Shown here piece after piece: positions 1 to 13,000 of a stretch of DNA of 64,000 nt. The notes under the pieces are model-generated. The model had not been told where the DNA came from and searched no databases. It saw only the letters and a program-made list of their open reading frames with translations. The stretch covers positions 1,488,001 to 1,552,000 of the forward strand of contig CM028898.1 of NCBI GenBank assembly GCA_016801885.1. The letters are read 5' to 3'. A program made the translations under genes and the position numbers. Position 1 is the first letter of the stretch, and the number at the start of each line of letters is the position of its first letter. Origin of the DNA: Toxotes chatareus. Lineage: Eukaryota > Chordata > Actinopteri > Toxotidae.

Positions 1-943
1 TTTCTTTTTTTTTTGTGTGTTATATAACAAAAGTGTATTACATTGCAACAGTTATACATAAAAAAAACTATCCTATCTCAAAAACTGAAAAAAATGAAAT
101 AAAGTTAAATGCTTTGCATGCACAAGCAGAATCAGTATCTTTAAGTCTGTCTCCATTTCTCGTCTTGTTGTTGCTGCTTAAAATTTAATCTGCTTGTTCT
201 CCCCAGTGCAATTTAGGAAATAGTTGAGATGGCAGCACAGGAGCTGGGCCTATGTCAGATCAGCTGGAGCCATCAATTCATTATAGGCAGTCCGTGTATT
301 ACAGCACAGGACACGGGACACATTAGGTCCATTTGTGTATAAATCATTATGCGGCACCATTACCCTAATTACAACGCACACTTTTAGAGGATAAGCTATT
401 TTCAGTTTTTCAGTCCGTCCATCACTTAGACTGTGATTTGGTTCAGGTTAATGAACCGAGACGGGGCAGACTGTTTCATATCGGACACACGAGCTTCTCT
501 CCTCGGTCTGTAATCCACTTAAGCTTCGTCTGTTGTTAACCTGCCAAACACTACACAAATCCCGGAAATGATGAGAATTCGCATTCAAAACAAAAGCGTA
601 AAAAAATGTCAAGATTTTAGCGTTTCATTTTTCACACAACCAGAATGAGATTATTTAAGGGCTGTGAAAATAAAGTAGAAACAGGGAAATATTACATCTA
701 GTCTAATTTATTTACCCTATTTGATAAAATAGATGTTAGCCTATTTCAATTTATAAAATATTCCTCTGTACTTTTTAGCAGTTCAATACAGAGCAAAGAT
801 GAAGGGAAAAAAGAAAGAAAATCAACGGTTTGCAAGCGTTCGAGCTTTTTCGAGTAGACATTGGGCCCGACCTATACCAGTACCTCATATGAAGTGACTT
901 TCATCAACGAGTTTTATTTTGAAGTTCTCCTCAGGAACTCGCT
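1..943. other. 5' flanking DNA, no gene recognised
   Basis: No coding exon, RNA gene or clear transposon was recognised. The stretch is AT-rich with moderately complex sequence, and I could not tell whether it is intergenic DNA or an untranslated exon of an upstream neighbour. Positions 330-400 look less repetitive than their surroundings and might be a conserved non-coding element, but a comparison with other fish genomes would be needed. Confidence 0.4.
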
Positions 944-958
944 GTCTGTTGCAGTCGT

Positions 959-962
<4 letters not shown>

Positions 963-989
<27 letters not shown>
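963..989. repeat. (GT)n microsatellite
   Basis: An uninterrupted dinucleotide run directly follows the first copy of the 24-bp direct repeat. Confidence 0.95.
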
Positions 990-1082
990 ACTCATCTAGC
1001 CCTGCTTTTCAATCTCAAATCTGTAAAATCAGTACTACACTGGCTGTTTGAGATACATCAGAGATTTTATATTAATTTTTAA

Positions 1083-1500
1083 TGTAAATATTAGCATTTT
1101 TGCTCAATAGCTTCCAGGTCATGTGACCTAATGACTCCAAATCAGTGCAGGATCATAGTACTACACCGGCAATGTAAATATTAGCATTTTAGCTCAATAG
1201 CTTCCAGGTCATGTGACCTAATGACTCCAAATCAGTGCAGGATCATAGTACTACACTGGCTGGTTGAGATACACCTTTTATTCTTCCATTTTAACATTCC
1301 TGAGATTTTTAATAATTTTTAAATGTAAATATTAGCATTTTAGCTCAATAGCTTCCAGGTCATGTGACCTAATGACTCCAAATCATTGTTTGATCATAGT
1401 ACTACACTGGCTGGTTGAGATACAGGAGAAGGTTTGGCCTGACTCCCATTATCCTCCTCTCAAAATCAGTGCAGGATAAAAGGTCATGTGACCTAATGAC
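1083..1500. repeat. Tandem repeat with four TCATGTG motifs
   Basis: A unit beginning TGTAAATATTAGCATTTT and containing GCTCAATAGCTTCC, GGTCATGTGACC and AATGACTCCAAATCA recurs at about 1083, 1172 and 1323, with a partial copy at 1465-1500. The motif GGTCATGTGACC is at 1117-1128, 1207-1218, 1358-1369 and 1482-1493. TCATGTG matches the M-box/E-box type bound by MITF/TFE/USF family bHLH-zip factors. Any role in plcd3 transcription is inference from position alone. Confidence 0.8.
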
Positions 1501-1777
1501 TCAAAATCAGTGCAGGAAAACCGGAAGTTGGTCCACGCTGTAGCATCCTAACGCGGACTTTCTCAACCTCATCCGTCTATTTTCCGCAGTCTGTTGCAGT
1601 CGTTGACGTGTGGAGCGCGGCGGATCTGGACTGTCGCACGTTCTCCTCCAGCAGGAGCTCCATACAGTAGACTGCCGATCTCCTGCAAGAGAAACGGGAC
1701 AAGGACAGGGAAGGCAACGGAATAGAAGAAGACAGAGGGAAATCAAGCGCTGACCTAACCCCCTTAACCCTTGCATT

Positions 1778-1853
1778 ATGTTGGGCAGAAAGAAAGCAGT
1801 GGGGAAGAACGGAGCCGGGACGTCCAAGGCCATCGATCCTCTGAGGAATCTTG
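1778..1853 (+). CDS. plcd3: plcd3 exon 1 (start codon)
   Basis: ATG at 1778-1780 encodes a short basic N-terminus starting MLGRKKAVGKNG. The donor GTGAGT begins at 1854 and the exon ends after the first base of codon 26. The 5' untranslated part probably starts within 1500-1777, but no TATA box or start site could be fixed. Confidence 0.85.
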
Positions 1854-4800
1854 GTGAGTGTTAGCCCCTATAATGTGAATGTATTCAATGGTCAAAGGTT
1901 CTCCGCTTCAGATAGTGTTACCGATGATCTCCCCTGGCCCCCTCCGATGATGAGGAAATATTTGAGGATCAGCGCTGAGTGGGAGTGAAGAATGATAGAA
2001 TTTAGTCATAGCTAAAAGAAAGAAACCAGTAATTTACACGTGGACTGACTTAAAAAAGCCTTTATGCAGAAAAACATCCTGCAAGTTAACTGAAGCTACA
2101 TTTAACTTCTTAGGTCTTGAATATACGATAAAATCCTAGACACTATGCTGGAATGAATGACGTGTTATGATTAGGTATATAATAATAAAGTACATCATGA
2201 TGTATCCTACAAATTTGTACCCTACAAACCATACAACTGCTGTCAAAGTAAGGTAAAAGTATATAAAGGGAAAGGTTGCAACTAATGACTACTGCCATTA
2301 GCACGGAATATGTTGGTTAATCAGAATTCTTTTTTGCTCTATAAAATGTCTGAAAGCAGTAAAAATGTCCATTGCACTTTTCTCAGAGCCCCAGCTGACA
2401 TCTTCATGTTGCTTGTTTTGTCTGACTAAATATCCAAAAATCTAAATATATCCAGTTTAAAATGATACAAATCAGAAAAGCACAGCAAATCCTCTCACTG
2501 TAGCACCAGTCAATATCTTGCTGATTTGTTGTTTTATAAATGACTTAAACAAGATGTAACTTCATGAAAGTTATTCAGAATTCTGATTCTGATTCAGATT
2601 TCTGTAAACTGTAAACGAACTGACTAATCTTTTGCATTAATGAGGATGGTGTATTTAAATAATGGACAACTGATCAAATTAGAGCTAATGCAAGTATTCT
2701 GTTCCACTGTTTGTTGTGTGTGCCTTCATGGCCATGAGCTTGTAGAGCTTGCAGATCCTGCCTAATTTTTGATTTGCACACCCCCAACCATACAGGGGAA
2801 ACTAACCAGCTGTGGCTAACTAAAATGAAAAACCCACAGACTCATTATTGTCAGTGGTATTAATGGTTTAGAATCACTGATGCAGAATTTGATTCATTCT
2901 GAAGCATGCTTGTCAGGTAGGAGAATAAAAACAGACATTTAGACGAACAGGTTACCAGTAACCTGTTACCAGTAAGAAAGAGCTAGTAGACAGTGGGACG
3001 CTTTAGTAATGGACATGTGCTGTACCAACATTGCTGGCCTGTGTTTTCAATGCTTTCCTCGTCATGACTGTTTTTTGGGGTTTGACCAGTAAAATTAGGT
3101 TGTACATTAGTACACTGTGCAGCCGGGACCTTGTCATCACTGTATGCTGCTGCTTTTCTCTTACAAACTATATGCAATTTGTACAGTATTTTACAAATCT
3201 ACAGGATTTGTATAAATCCACTCTTACAGTAGCTTCAGTGTTTCACTTCATTTTCACTTTTTATGCTTTATTTATTTTTTTATTTTTATCCAAAATTGAT
3301 GAAATTCACATTTTTGTACATAAATGTTCTCTCAATAACAAAAAAAATATGACAAAGTGAAATTTGTTTTTAGAAATTTTTAGTTACAAAAATCAAAAAA
3401 AAAGAATTCTCTCATTTACTCTCATTTGCCACTTTTCTATGGCACTCCAAATTGTGGGCTCACAATTTTGTTTGTTCTCTGTCCGCTTGCAGGACATTTC
3501 AGTTAGTTTTGAAGGGATTAGACTGTTGTGGAAAGGCTGGCTACATGGCAAGGATGAGCTAATTTACTTTTTACACTGACTGGCAACAGTTTATGTCCTC
3601 TTAGCTTTTATTTACTTATTGAGCTTTTAGATCTGGCTCCAACCCAAACTACAGAAAGAGCCCCCCCTTCTGCTACCAGGGTTAGCTTGATGCTTGATGT
3701 TACATGCATGTGAAGTTCAACTCTCACAGTGATTATGCAGAGAGTTGAAGATAATAACTTTTGTGTAGATTCATTAGCTACCTCGGTGTCAAGGGCTGAT
3801 TTGGTCAATTCTAACTCTCTTCCTCAAAATGAAGAGGATCTCAGTTGTTGCCATTTTGACAGAGATGATGACATCATCCCTGCTGTGGCCCACAACACCG
3901 ACTTCTAAAAAGAAGGGATCCCTATGCTCCACGACCACTGGACTAAGTGTGTAAATGTAGGAGTGGGACTATGTTGAAAAATAAATGTGCTAGGTTTCCT
4001 AAAACTGACTCCCTCTACCTTAGGCCTCAGACTTATCAATCACCCCTTGTACAAAGACTGTCAAGGTAGAATGCTGTTCCTTCAAAGCCCTATTTGGGAT
4101 ATTGGCAGGATCCCTCTGCTACACATTTGGGTCCTGGACAAGTACACTTCCATCAAACTCAAGCTCAAATGATCTGGGCAGGAAACATGATCAAAGAATG
4201 CACCATGCTGTTACAGAATGGTACTGTGAAAAATGTGGTTTGATGGGTAAATTTCAGAGGTGGGAGTTTATTTGCATACTTGTGCTTAACTAAACTTTTA
4301 AAGTACTGGCCTGGGATGCACCAGCTATTCATGAGTCTATCCCTAAGTTTCTGCATAGACTCCTTGCTCAGTCCTTAATAACTAGCTACATTCAAACTAC
4401 TGATTTACAAAATCCAGCTGCCCCAATAAAACTTGAGTAATGCCTTAGCTAGCAAAGACTTTAGTTGTGCAAGCTAGTTGCTAGGAGAAATCAGTAATTC
4501 GCTGTAGCATCATAGCTGAAACATAACTTCCAAAATGAGTTTTAGGAGTCGAAACCATATAGTAAATTTAAATACCTTTGTAACAGTAGGTATGTGTTTT
4601 TTTTATTCAGACATGGAATGATATGTGTGTTAAAGTTAGTAGTGGTATTCATGCAGTTTAAACTTAAACAGAAACTTAAAACAAACTTTAAATGTAAACC
4701 GAAAATATGCCTGTTATGCTAACCTACCTGACCTATCTGATGGCAAGAATGTTTTGATCAAAACATCCCCCCTACGCTTCCTAAAATCTGTAAAAATGAT

Positions 4801-7061
4801 CAGTTAAATATTACGGTAAAGGACAGTTCTCGCTCTAGTAAAGATATACATGCAGTATTTGTCATGTATTTGTCATCAAGTAGGTCTTTATTAAAAATGA
4901 AACCTAAATATGATTTTAAGCAATGATAAGGCTATCATATTAATAACAGCAATTTACACAGATCTCTATTTTTTGTTATTATTTTGTAAAGCATATGACA
5001 AATTTAATGCTAATGTATTTTCTAGATTGACATTAATTTTGAAACACCAAATCTACGTCCTTGAGCTAATGTTAGCTTTCTCAGTTTGTTTACTTAGCAA
5101 CGCAAGAGTTACTAGGTGTTAATATTTAGTCACAGCTGCAATTCCTATGTAAAACAATTTGTGTGGTGTATCTAACTCACTTCAGGTCTTCTTGGATACA
5201 TCAGAAATCATATGCACCTGGTTATTGTGTGAATTAGTGCAGCATGATGGCTTTTGTGTTTTGTATTTGTTTAGCCTTTATCTTAGCTCTCTTGATTGAC
5301 TGAAATATCAGCACATTCTAGGCATGCAGTAGGCATTGCATCATTAATCAAACCAGGTTTGATTGTTGAAGACTGTTCCGTGATGGTGGGTACCTGTTGT
5401 TTTGAGGTCAGTCATTTTAAAGAGGTCAGCCTGTTTCTAAGCCACACTCAGACAGTTTGTCCTCCCACACACATAAAACCACACACACAATTAATTCCTC
5501 CCACTGCTGCAAAATGTAGCTGTCCTCTCTTACAGTAGCTCACTGCTGTACATAGAAGAATGTGTGTGCGTGCGTGTGTTTCCAGTATCAAAACGCCTTT
5601 GTGAGTGTAGTGACCCAGCCCTTTCCAAACCACAGTGAGACTTCTGTTTCAGTTGCTGATTCCTGCTTACTCAGCTTAGGACTCAGCAGTGCCGGTGAAG
5701 GAGAGTTTAAAGGCAATGCCGCAGTACTTTACTCGCCTAGTGGGCTAGGTACTGTGAAATGCTAGGATTAGTGAGCTAGCTTGGTTAGCATCCATCCATA
5801 TTTCACATTAACTGTGATATTATTTGGGTTGCTAAATGTCTCCCCTTCTCTGGTCAGAACACGTATGAAAAATGCACTGTTTGGGTTGCGTTGCACACAT
5901 TATGCTTAACTTAAAATTGCATATAACATGCAAATTGGAAACCATTAAGATAACAAACATTTCCTTACCAAAAATTGTCCTTGGAGAGCCTGTTAATACA
6001 GCTAACTGAAGAACACGCCCTTGTTATGATGAACAAAAAATTGATTGAAACAAGCTAAAGAACAGCATAACAGTCTGTGGAAAATGCCTACTACACAGAC
6101 AAATATAGAGAAATAACAGTAATTACAATACAACTGAATCAAAACAATGGAGACGACTTGAGTTCATTGATGAAATGAACCCCCTGGCTTTTTCCAACCT
6201 GTCAATCACTCCAGACTAGGCATGTCAGTCAAACCAGCCACACCCTAAATGTACCTTTCTTTGAGGCCTAATATCTAATTAATTAGGGAATTTTCAGATG
6301 GTTACAAGCTTTGCAGTGCTGACCTTCAGGAAAATTAAAAGGTGTTTTTATATAACTGAATGAGAAGCAGTGCGAAGAACTCCTTCCTCATCGTGTCAAA
6401 CAAAGAACTAGCCAAAAACCAGCTGCATCAACAGTTGGTTGAAGGTGGAGGTTAAAAATAATTTAATATATATATAATAATAATAATATATATGTTTGTT
6501 GAAAATGTTGCCAGTAGTGTTAGTAGAGGGAATCAGATTTGAAAGGTATGACATCCACTTTTTTAACAAAGTGTTAAACAGCTGCTTAAATCCTTATATT
6601 AGCATTTTGGGTTTTTTCATTTGGGCAGCCGTGGCTCAGCAAGTTAAGAGTGCGGTTTTGGACTTTGGACCGGCCTGAGATCAGAGGGTTGTGGGTCCGA
6701 TCCCTTGACCAAGCGCAAAGAAACAGAGAGGGTGGTGGTGATGGAGACACGCCTCCCCTGCCTCTGCGACTATGGCTGTGGTGCCCCTGAGCAAGACACT
6801 GATCCACCCCAGCTCTCTTCCTAATGCATATGCATTCTTGTGTGTGTGTTCCGTTCACTTGGTGTGGGTAAAATGCAGAGAGTTATTTCCCCAGGAGGGA
6901 TCAATAAAGTAATTAAAATTAAAAAACATTTAACACAAGGAGCCATTTATTTATTTGCCATGTACTGTTTTAACAGCTGAGAAGCAGAACTCTTAGTCTG
7001 AGAGCACTTAGTGATCAGCTGTATTAAAATTTGGAAACTTTGCTGAAATCAATCAATCAAT

Positions 7062-7096
<35 letters not shown>

Positions 7097-10000
7097 GAAC
7101 TTTATTTGTCCCCTGGGGGGCAATTCAAGGCACGTGAACAGTTTTCACACAACACAATAATAGCATAAAATAAATAGGTAGCAAGGAATAAATAAATAAA
7201 CAATAGAATCAAAACAGTGTTTTGAGTGTTAACAGTGTGGTGGGAGGGATTCACAGTTCGAGAGCAGTGGGGGGTATGGATGGCAGGGAGTTGAGGAGCA
7301 GAACAGCTCTGGGAATGAAGGTTGTCCTTTTCTGAGTCCTGCATCTGGGGCAGCGGAGCTGGCGACCTGAGGGGAGCCATACGAACGCTGGGAACAAGGT
7401 ATGTGAGGGGTCCTGCAAGATCTTGTGTGCTGCTCACACACTGTGTTCAGTGATCTAAGTGGAAGACCAATGATCTTAGAGCAGACCTTGGTCAGCTCTG
7501 TCTCTGGTCTGTGGTCTGCAGACGGTTCCTGTTCTGAAGAGAGATGGAGTGCAACCAGCAGGTTATAGAGAATGTCATGACACTCTCTATGAAGGACTGA
7601 TAGAATGTCCTCAGAATGGTGTTGTTAACCCCAAAGGAGTTAAGTTTCCTCAGTAGGTACTGCCGCTGCTGGCATCTTGTGAGAGTCTCCTCGGTGTTAG
7701 TAGTGAAAGTGAAGGAGTTGTCAAATATTGTTCCCAGATATTTGTACTCCTCCACTATCTCTACTGGCTTCCCGTGGATTGTGCTGACAGATGTTGTAGC
7801 CTCTGCTTCCTAGAGAAGGTCACCACCATCTCCTTTGTCTTCTCCATGTTCAGCTCCAGTGCAGAGTTGTCGCACCAGTCCACAAACTGCTGGAGTGCTG
7901 GGCCATGTGGTGAGAGCAGCCTGAGAGCAAGGACAGGAGAACTGTGTCATCAGCGTACTTAACCAGATGACACTCTGGGTGGACCTGCAATCATCGGTGT
8001 ATAGAATGAAAAGCAGAGGAGAGAGGACACAGCCCTGAGGGGAACCGGTGGAGGTGAAGATGAGGTCTGAGAGGGTGTTATTGATCAGCACTCTCTGTGA
8101 TCTGTTGGTCAGGAAGTTTATGACCCAACGGATTAGTTGCTGCGGCAGGTGGAAACGGTGGTGTAGTTTCTCTGCAAGGATGTATTATTATATATATTAT
8201 ATATATTATATAGTATTATTATTATCTTATTTAATCTTATTTTATTTTATTTTATTTTATTCTTTGTGTGGCTGCAGGGTGTTGAATGCAGAGGAGAAAT
8301 CTGCAAAGAGCAGTCGAGCGCTGGTATCTGTTTGTTCCAGGTGTTTGTGAACGGTGTCCATTATGAAGATTTTAGCATCATCCACCCCTCTGTCTCTGCG
8401 GTACGCAAACTGGAGAGGGTCCATCAGTAGCTTAGAGCCTTGATAGAGCTCTTCTTTGGAAGAGCACAGTGCCGTAAGACATGTCCACTGATATTGTCAG
8501 GACCAGGTGTTGTGGTTGTATTGGTCCTCTTCAGAGCTCTTACCACCTCCTCTGTGCTGAAGGATAATTTCACTTCAGCATTAGTGAGGGAGGAGATAAA
8601 AGTTTCTGTTTTGGAGGTGTTGTCTTTTTCAAATCTGGAAAAGAAGGAGTTGAGGTCATTGGGGAGGGACGCTGGGCTGCTGCCTTCCATCTGGATGGTC
8701 TTGTGAATGGTGTGTGTATTGTTTACAGCAGCCATGTTCTTAATCCCCTGCAAAGCTGAGTGTAGATTTCCTTCAGTGAATTTTTTCCCCACCTTGATCT
8801 TATGCGCTGTCTTGGCTTTTCTGATGGCAGCTTTCACCTCTCTGTTCACCTCCTTTTTTCAGATTCAGTGCCAGTGAAGAAGATTCTTTTCTAAGGATTA
8901 GGTTGTTTAAAAAATACTGGATTAAATGTCACGACTTTAGGGACAACCTACCTAACAGTATGGAGAGATGAACAGTCATCATTATATCATATATATATTG
9001 TTATATCAACTATGCGTGGAGAAATCACATTATCTCTTCTGGCTAAAATATACTCACATTCAGCTGAAAGGGAGATCTCACTTGCCATCTTTGTAAAAGG
9101 TGTCACACACCATGGCTTTTATAATGGGACAAAAGCACTTAGCTAATTGGGATTTCCTCTCCTCTGGAATCAAAAGTCCTCCCTGTCCCACCTTATCACC
9201 ATACAGTGTCTTTCTCTCACTCCTCATCTGCTCTCTACTTTTTTGTCCTCCACAAACTCAAAAGACCTTGTCTTTCTCTGTGGGCATCCATGCCATGTCA
9301 TCTCTATCCACACCAAAGTGGAGGTTCAGGACCAAAATATCAGAATTGCATAGCTCTCATATGGTCTAAATGGTGTGTACATACAACAACTTTTAATTCT
9401 GACTATGCTCTGCTCTTTTTCTTTCAATTCATCCCCTTTTTTCTCACCTCACACCTTGCTTTCCTTCAGTTCTGCTGAATGGGGATCAGATCAGGAATCT
9501 GTCTTTCTTCAACCATTTTTGTCTATTTTCTTTTAAGGAGTTCAGGATGATGAAGATGTGAAGCAGATGTTACATGGCTCCAGTATGGTGAAGGTAACAA
9601 TAATTCTAAATTGTTGTCATTTTCATTGGTAGTTGTTAGTCGTGGCTAGTAAGAACAATAAAATATCAAAACATTAATTCATCTTGTGTGAAGGTTCGGT
9701 CACCTCGCTGGCAGAAGCGACGAACTCTGAAACTGCTGGAGGATGGTGTCACTGTCTGGTGTCAGTCCCACAAAACCTCAAGTCGTGCCAAGGAGCAACA
9801 GTCCTGTAAGTGTTCATGTTCTTTTACAGCAGATTGTCAACCATTTGACAACCATAGATTGTCATGAGGATGATAGTCAAATAATCTTTTTGCATCAGGC
9901 TGCAGAAGTCCAATAGGTAAACTTTAGCTAACTTGTTAGATGTATAAAATTCACATTCTGCCTTCCAAGTGCAAGCTACTTGGTAACTGAACCCAAGACA

Positions 10001-13000
10001 AATATTGAGTCATGACCCAAACCAAAGCTGCAATGGTTAGCCACTAAGTATTTTGATATTTGTTTTTCTTTGTGTAGTATGTATAATGCAGACACGATGT
10101 TATATATGTGGACACACAGAAAGAAGACTTAAGGCGACACAACAACACCCTTCTAGACAGGATTACACTGCATTTATTTGGAGTCTCAGTCTCATTTCTT
10201 TGTTGCTTGTAACCAAGTGGACACATTAAGACCTCTACCATACATTGAAAACTGCAGAATTAGTTCCATAAACTTTGAAATTATCCTTCAAGCAGCCCCA
10301 CCCAGAGGATAAGAACCATCTCTGCATGATAATTGGTAACAAGTGGGCCTGTCCTTTTCCATAGAAATGGTTCCAGATGAGCCCAGTGCTAACTGGGTGT
10401 GGAAGCTGAAACATGGATAAGCTGTTTCTATTTTGGTCAACTTTAAATGCTACTTACGGCTCTGCAAAGACACAGACTACTCCCCTGTCTCCTCCGCTAT
10501 CTGAGGGTCACACACAGTGCCTTGATTATAGAGCTCATCTATTTTCAGCCAAAGATGGCAGAAGATCCTGCTGTAGTTCAGTGAGATTACAGGACATTAT
10601 ATAGTGGTGGGACTTCGCCATGGAGCTTGTGGTTTGGTGCCATACAGTTACCATATGACTCAATCGCTAGGTTAGCCTCCCAGCTACAGGACAAGGCCTT
10701 TAATTGCCACAAGACTAAATTTGCTTGTGATGTGGAACTGTGTGTGTGTGTGTGTGTTTTAGGACCTTTCCTCTAACTACTAATAACTGTGTGGGTGTGT
10801 CTTGCATCTTTCTCACTATATCAGAGAACTTCAGATTTTTAAATAAGAATCTTGTTTCTTTTCACACACTACCAAACTACACCTAAACCCTGATGTGCTT
10901 CTTCATGTCTTTTTCTTAGCTGAATACTCAGTATTCTACACTCTCCTCTGAAGTTGATTTCACTGGACTTCACATGTGGATACAAGAAAGTAGAGATCAC
11001 AGTATACCCATACTCTCAAAGTGTCTTCTTTAGGAACATTGTTTTAAATGTTCTTAGCAGACTTCCCCTTGTCAGGTACACATGGTGGAGTTTTTCTGTT
11101 AGTCTATGACCTTACAGGACATCTGGAAAAAAACAAAAAAAAACCCCAAACTTTTGTGTTGTCTTTAGTGAAATCTCAGACAAATATAGAGAGAACACCA
11201 GGTGGTGTTTGTTTTGTCCAGTAGTGAATTTGGTAATTATAGAGCATAGAGTGATTTTTAGTATAGAGCACAGCATGATTTTCACACAGAAATTAGTGTC
11301 GGGGTGAGCAAAGATTACAAGGAACACAGAAACAGCTCTGTTTGTGAGGGAAGCACTTTGTGAAACATTAACTGCATGTGTCTCACCTCGCTACTAGAAT
11401 TGTTTGAGTCTACATTTGGTTGGAATTGCATTCAACTGTCACTGTCACCAGTGTTGTTAGTTACTAAGCCACTGTTGGCACTATTTCCATACACACAGTA
11501 CCTTGCAGAAACACACTACAAGCTGGTATTACAGCATTCAGCAAGCTTGTTCTTGTCCTTGGTCAAGACATGGACTCTATAAACTTTCTTATTGAGACAT
11601 AGCAGAAGAAATGTGTAGGGAAAGTGTGATCCAGCTTTAACATAGGAAATACAATTTATTGTAGAAATAGGGTCAGTATTTTTCCAGATGTTTCCTTGTA
11701 ATCTGCTCAGAGGTGTGTGCTTATGTGTGTTAATACAAAGCTGTTTATTTGAGAGCTCATCTTAAATACACACTAGACAGAGGCTTAAAGAATAAAATGA
11801 AAATGAGTTGTTGTTGTGAGCTTGCTTGCTTCCTTGTTCCTACAATGTAGACTGTACATATGCACAGAGCAAAAGGGATATACAGCAGCTTCAGAAAGTA
11901 TCCAGTTAGTATGTTATGCTGTCCTTAGTCTTTTATTATGTGAATACCACAGCTAGTGCTTACTATACATACAGTGGATTCAGTAAGTACTCAGACCCCT
12001 TCAATTTTTGCACTCTTTATTGTGTTGTACATTTGATTTTAAATGAATAAAATTGCTTGCATTTTTGCTCATCAGTCTACACTCAATAACCCATAATGAC
12101 AAAGTGCAAACATGTTTTTAGAAGTCATCTAAAATCTCTCATTTACAAAGGTATTCAGAACCTTAATTCAGTACTTTGTGTAATTTCCATGGCAGCAGTT
12201 ACAGTTCTGAGTCTTCTTGGTCTCTGCAAACTTTGCACATCTCGATTTTGCCAGTTTATCGCATTCTTCCTGACAGATCCTCTCAAGCATTGTCGTCTTC
12301 ATGTTTTGATTTATGGGTTAGTGAGTGTAGATTGATGGGTAAAATAGCTATTTTATTAATTTAAAATTAAAGTTGCAACACAATAGTGTGCAATAAGTGA
12401 AGGGGTCTATTTTCTGAAGCCACTGTTTTAACGAGGCTTTTATTGTAGTAATATTACTAAGGCTCAGAGAGCTTTTAATTGATAATTAGAGAATGAGAGA
12501 TGGAAAGCAAATACACAATGAACAATGTAAAATCTGAGTTTCAGCCTTTAAGTGAAAGTCACAAATAGAAAGATCAAAAGTGATGCCTATGATTGTGTAA
12601 TGCATTTGTGCGATCATGGAGATGTGCTGTAGCAGAGAGAGATGTACAAGAGACTAAAGGTTTCACTTTCTGCTTGTCTTCTCCTCCAGTGATGTGAGGG
12701 CTGAATTGTGCTAGGAAAGAAGTAGCTTGTATGTGTTGTCTGACCATGTTGGAAGGCAAAACTGTCTATTGTTGATCCAGAGTCAACAATAGACATACAC
12801 TCCAGTTGCTTTTTGGAACAACTTACTGTAAAGAGGCTTGTGTCTGGGCAGAGCCTGTAGTTATCATCATGTGTATTGGGAGCTTTAGCGCTGTTGCTAT
12901 TTTTGTGAAGAGCAGACCGTTGTGTCCAGTGATTACAGTGAAATACTGTGGAGTATTGACTGTGGTTTGCTGTTTGTTTTGTTGGTGCTTAATGCATTAC

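Larger units (their letters stand above)
944..1612. repeat. 24-bp direct repeat bounding a tandem-repeat segment
   Basis: The same 24 bases occur at 944-967 and 1589-1612. Between them lie a (GT)n microsatellite and a local tandem repeat (1083-1500). The second copy is close upstream of the plcd3 start codon, probably inside the 5' untranslated region. The layout fits either an insertion with a long target duplication or a local duplication that captured part of the first exon. Confidence 0.7.
7047..8870 (-). mobile_element. 5'-truncated CR1/L2/Rex-like LINE
   Basis: The reverse strand encodes scattered reverse transcriptase blocks in order: a TTPGPDNISGHVLRHCA block (8849-8424), GSPQGCVLSPLLFILYTDDC (about 8060-7990), and a C-terminal block with EEYKYLGTIFDNSF and TFYQSFIESVMTFSITCW (7755-7492). 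The 3' untranslated part carries a GGGGACAAATAAAGTTC-like end and a CAAT tail. Frames are broken between blocks and an AT-rich microsatellite (8165-8262) interrupts the finger/palm region, so the copy is dead. It lies in plcd3 intron 1, antisense to the gene. Confidence 0.85.

Noticed and set aside
861..1082. 73-residue frame upstream of plcd3
   Set aside because: It reads through a (GT)n microsatellite giving VCVCVC and has no family resemblance.
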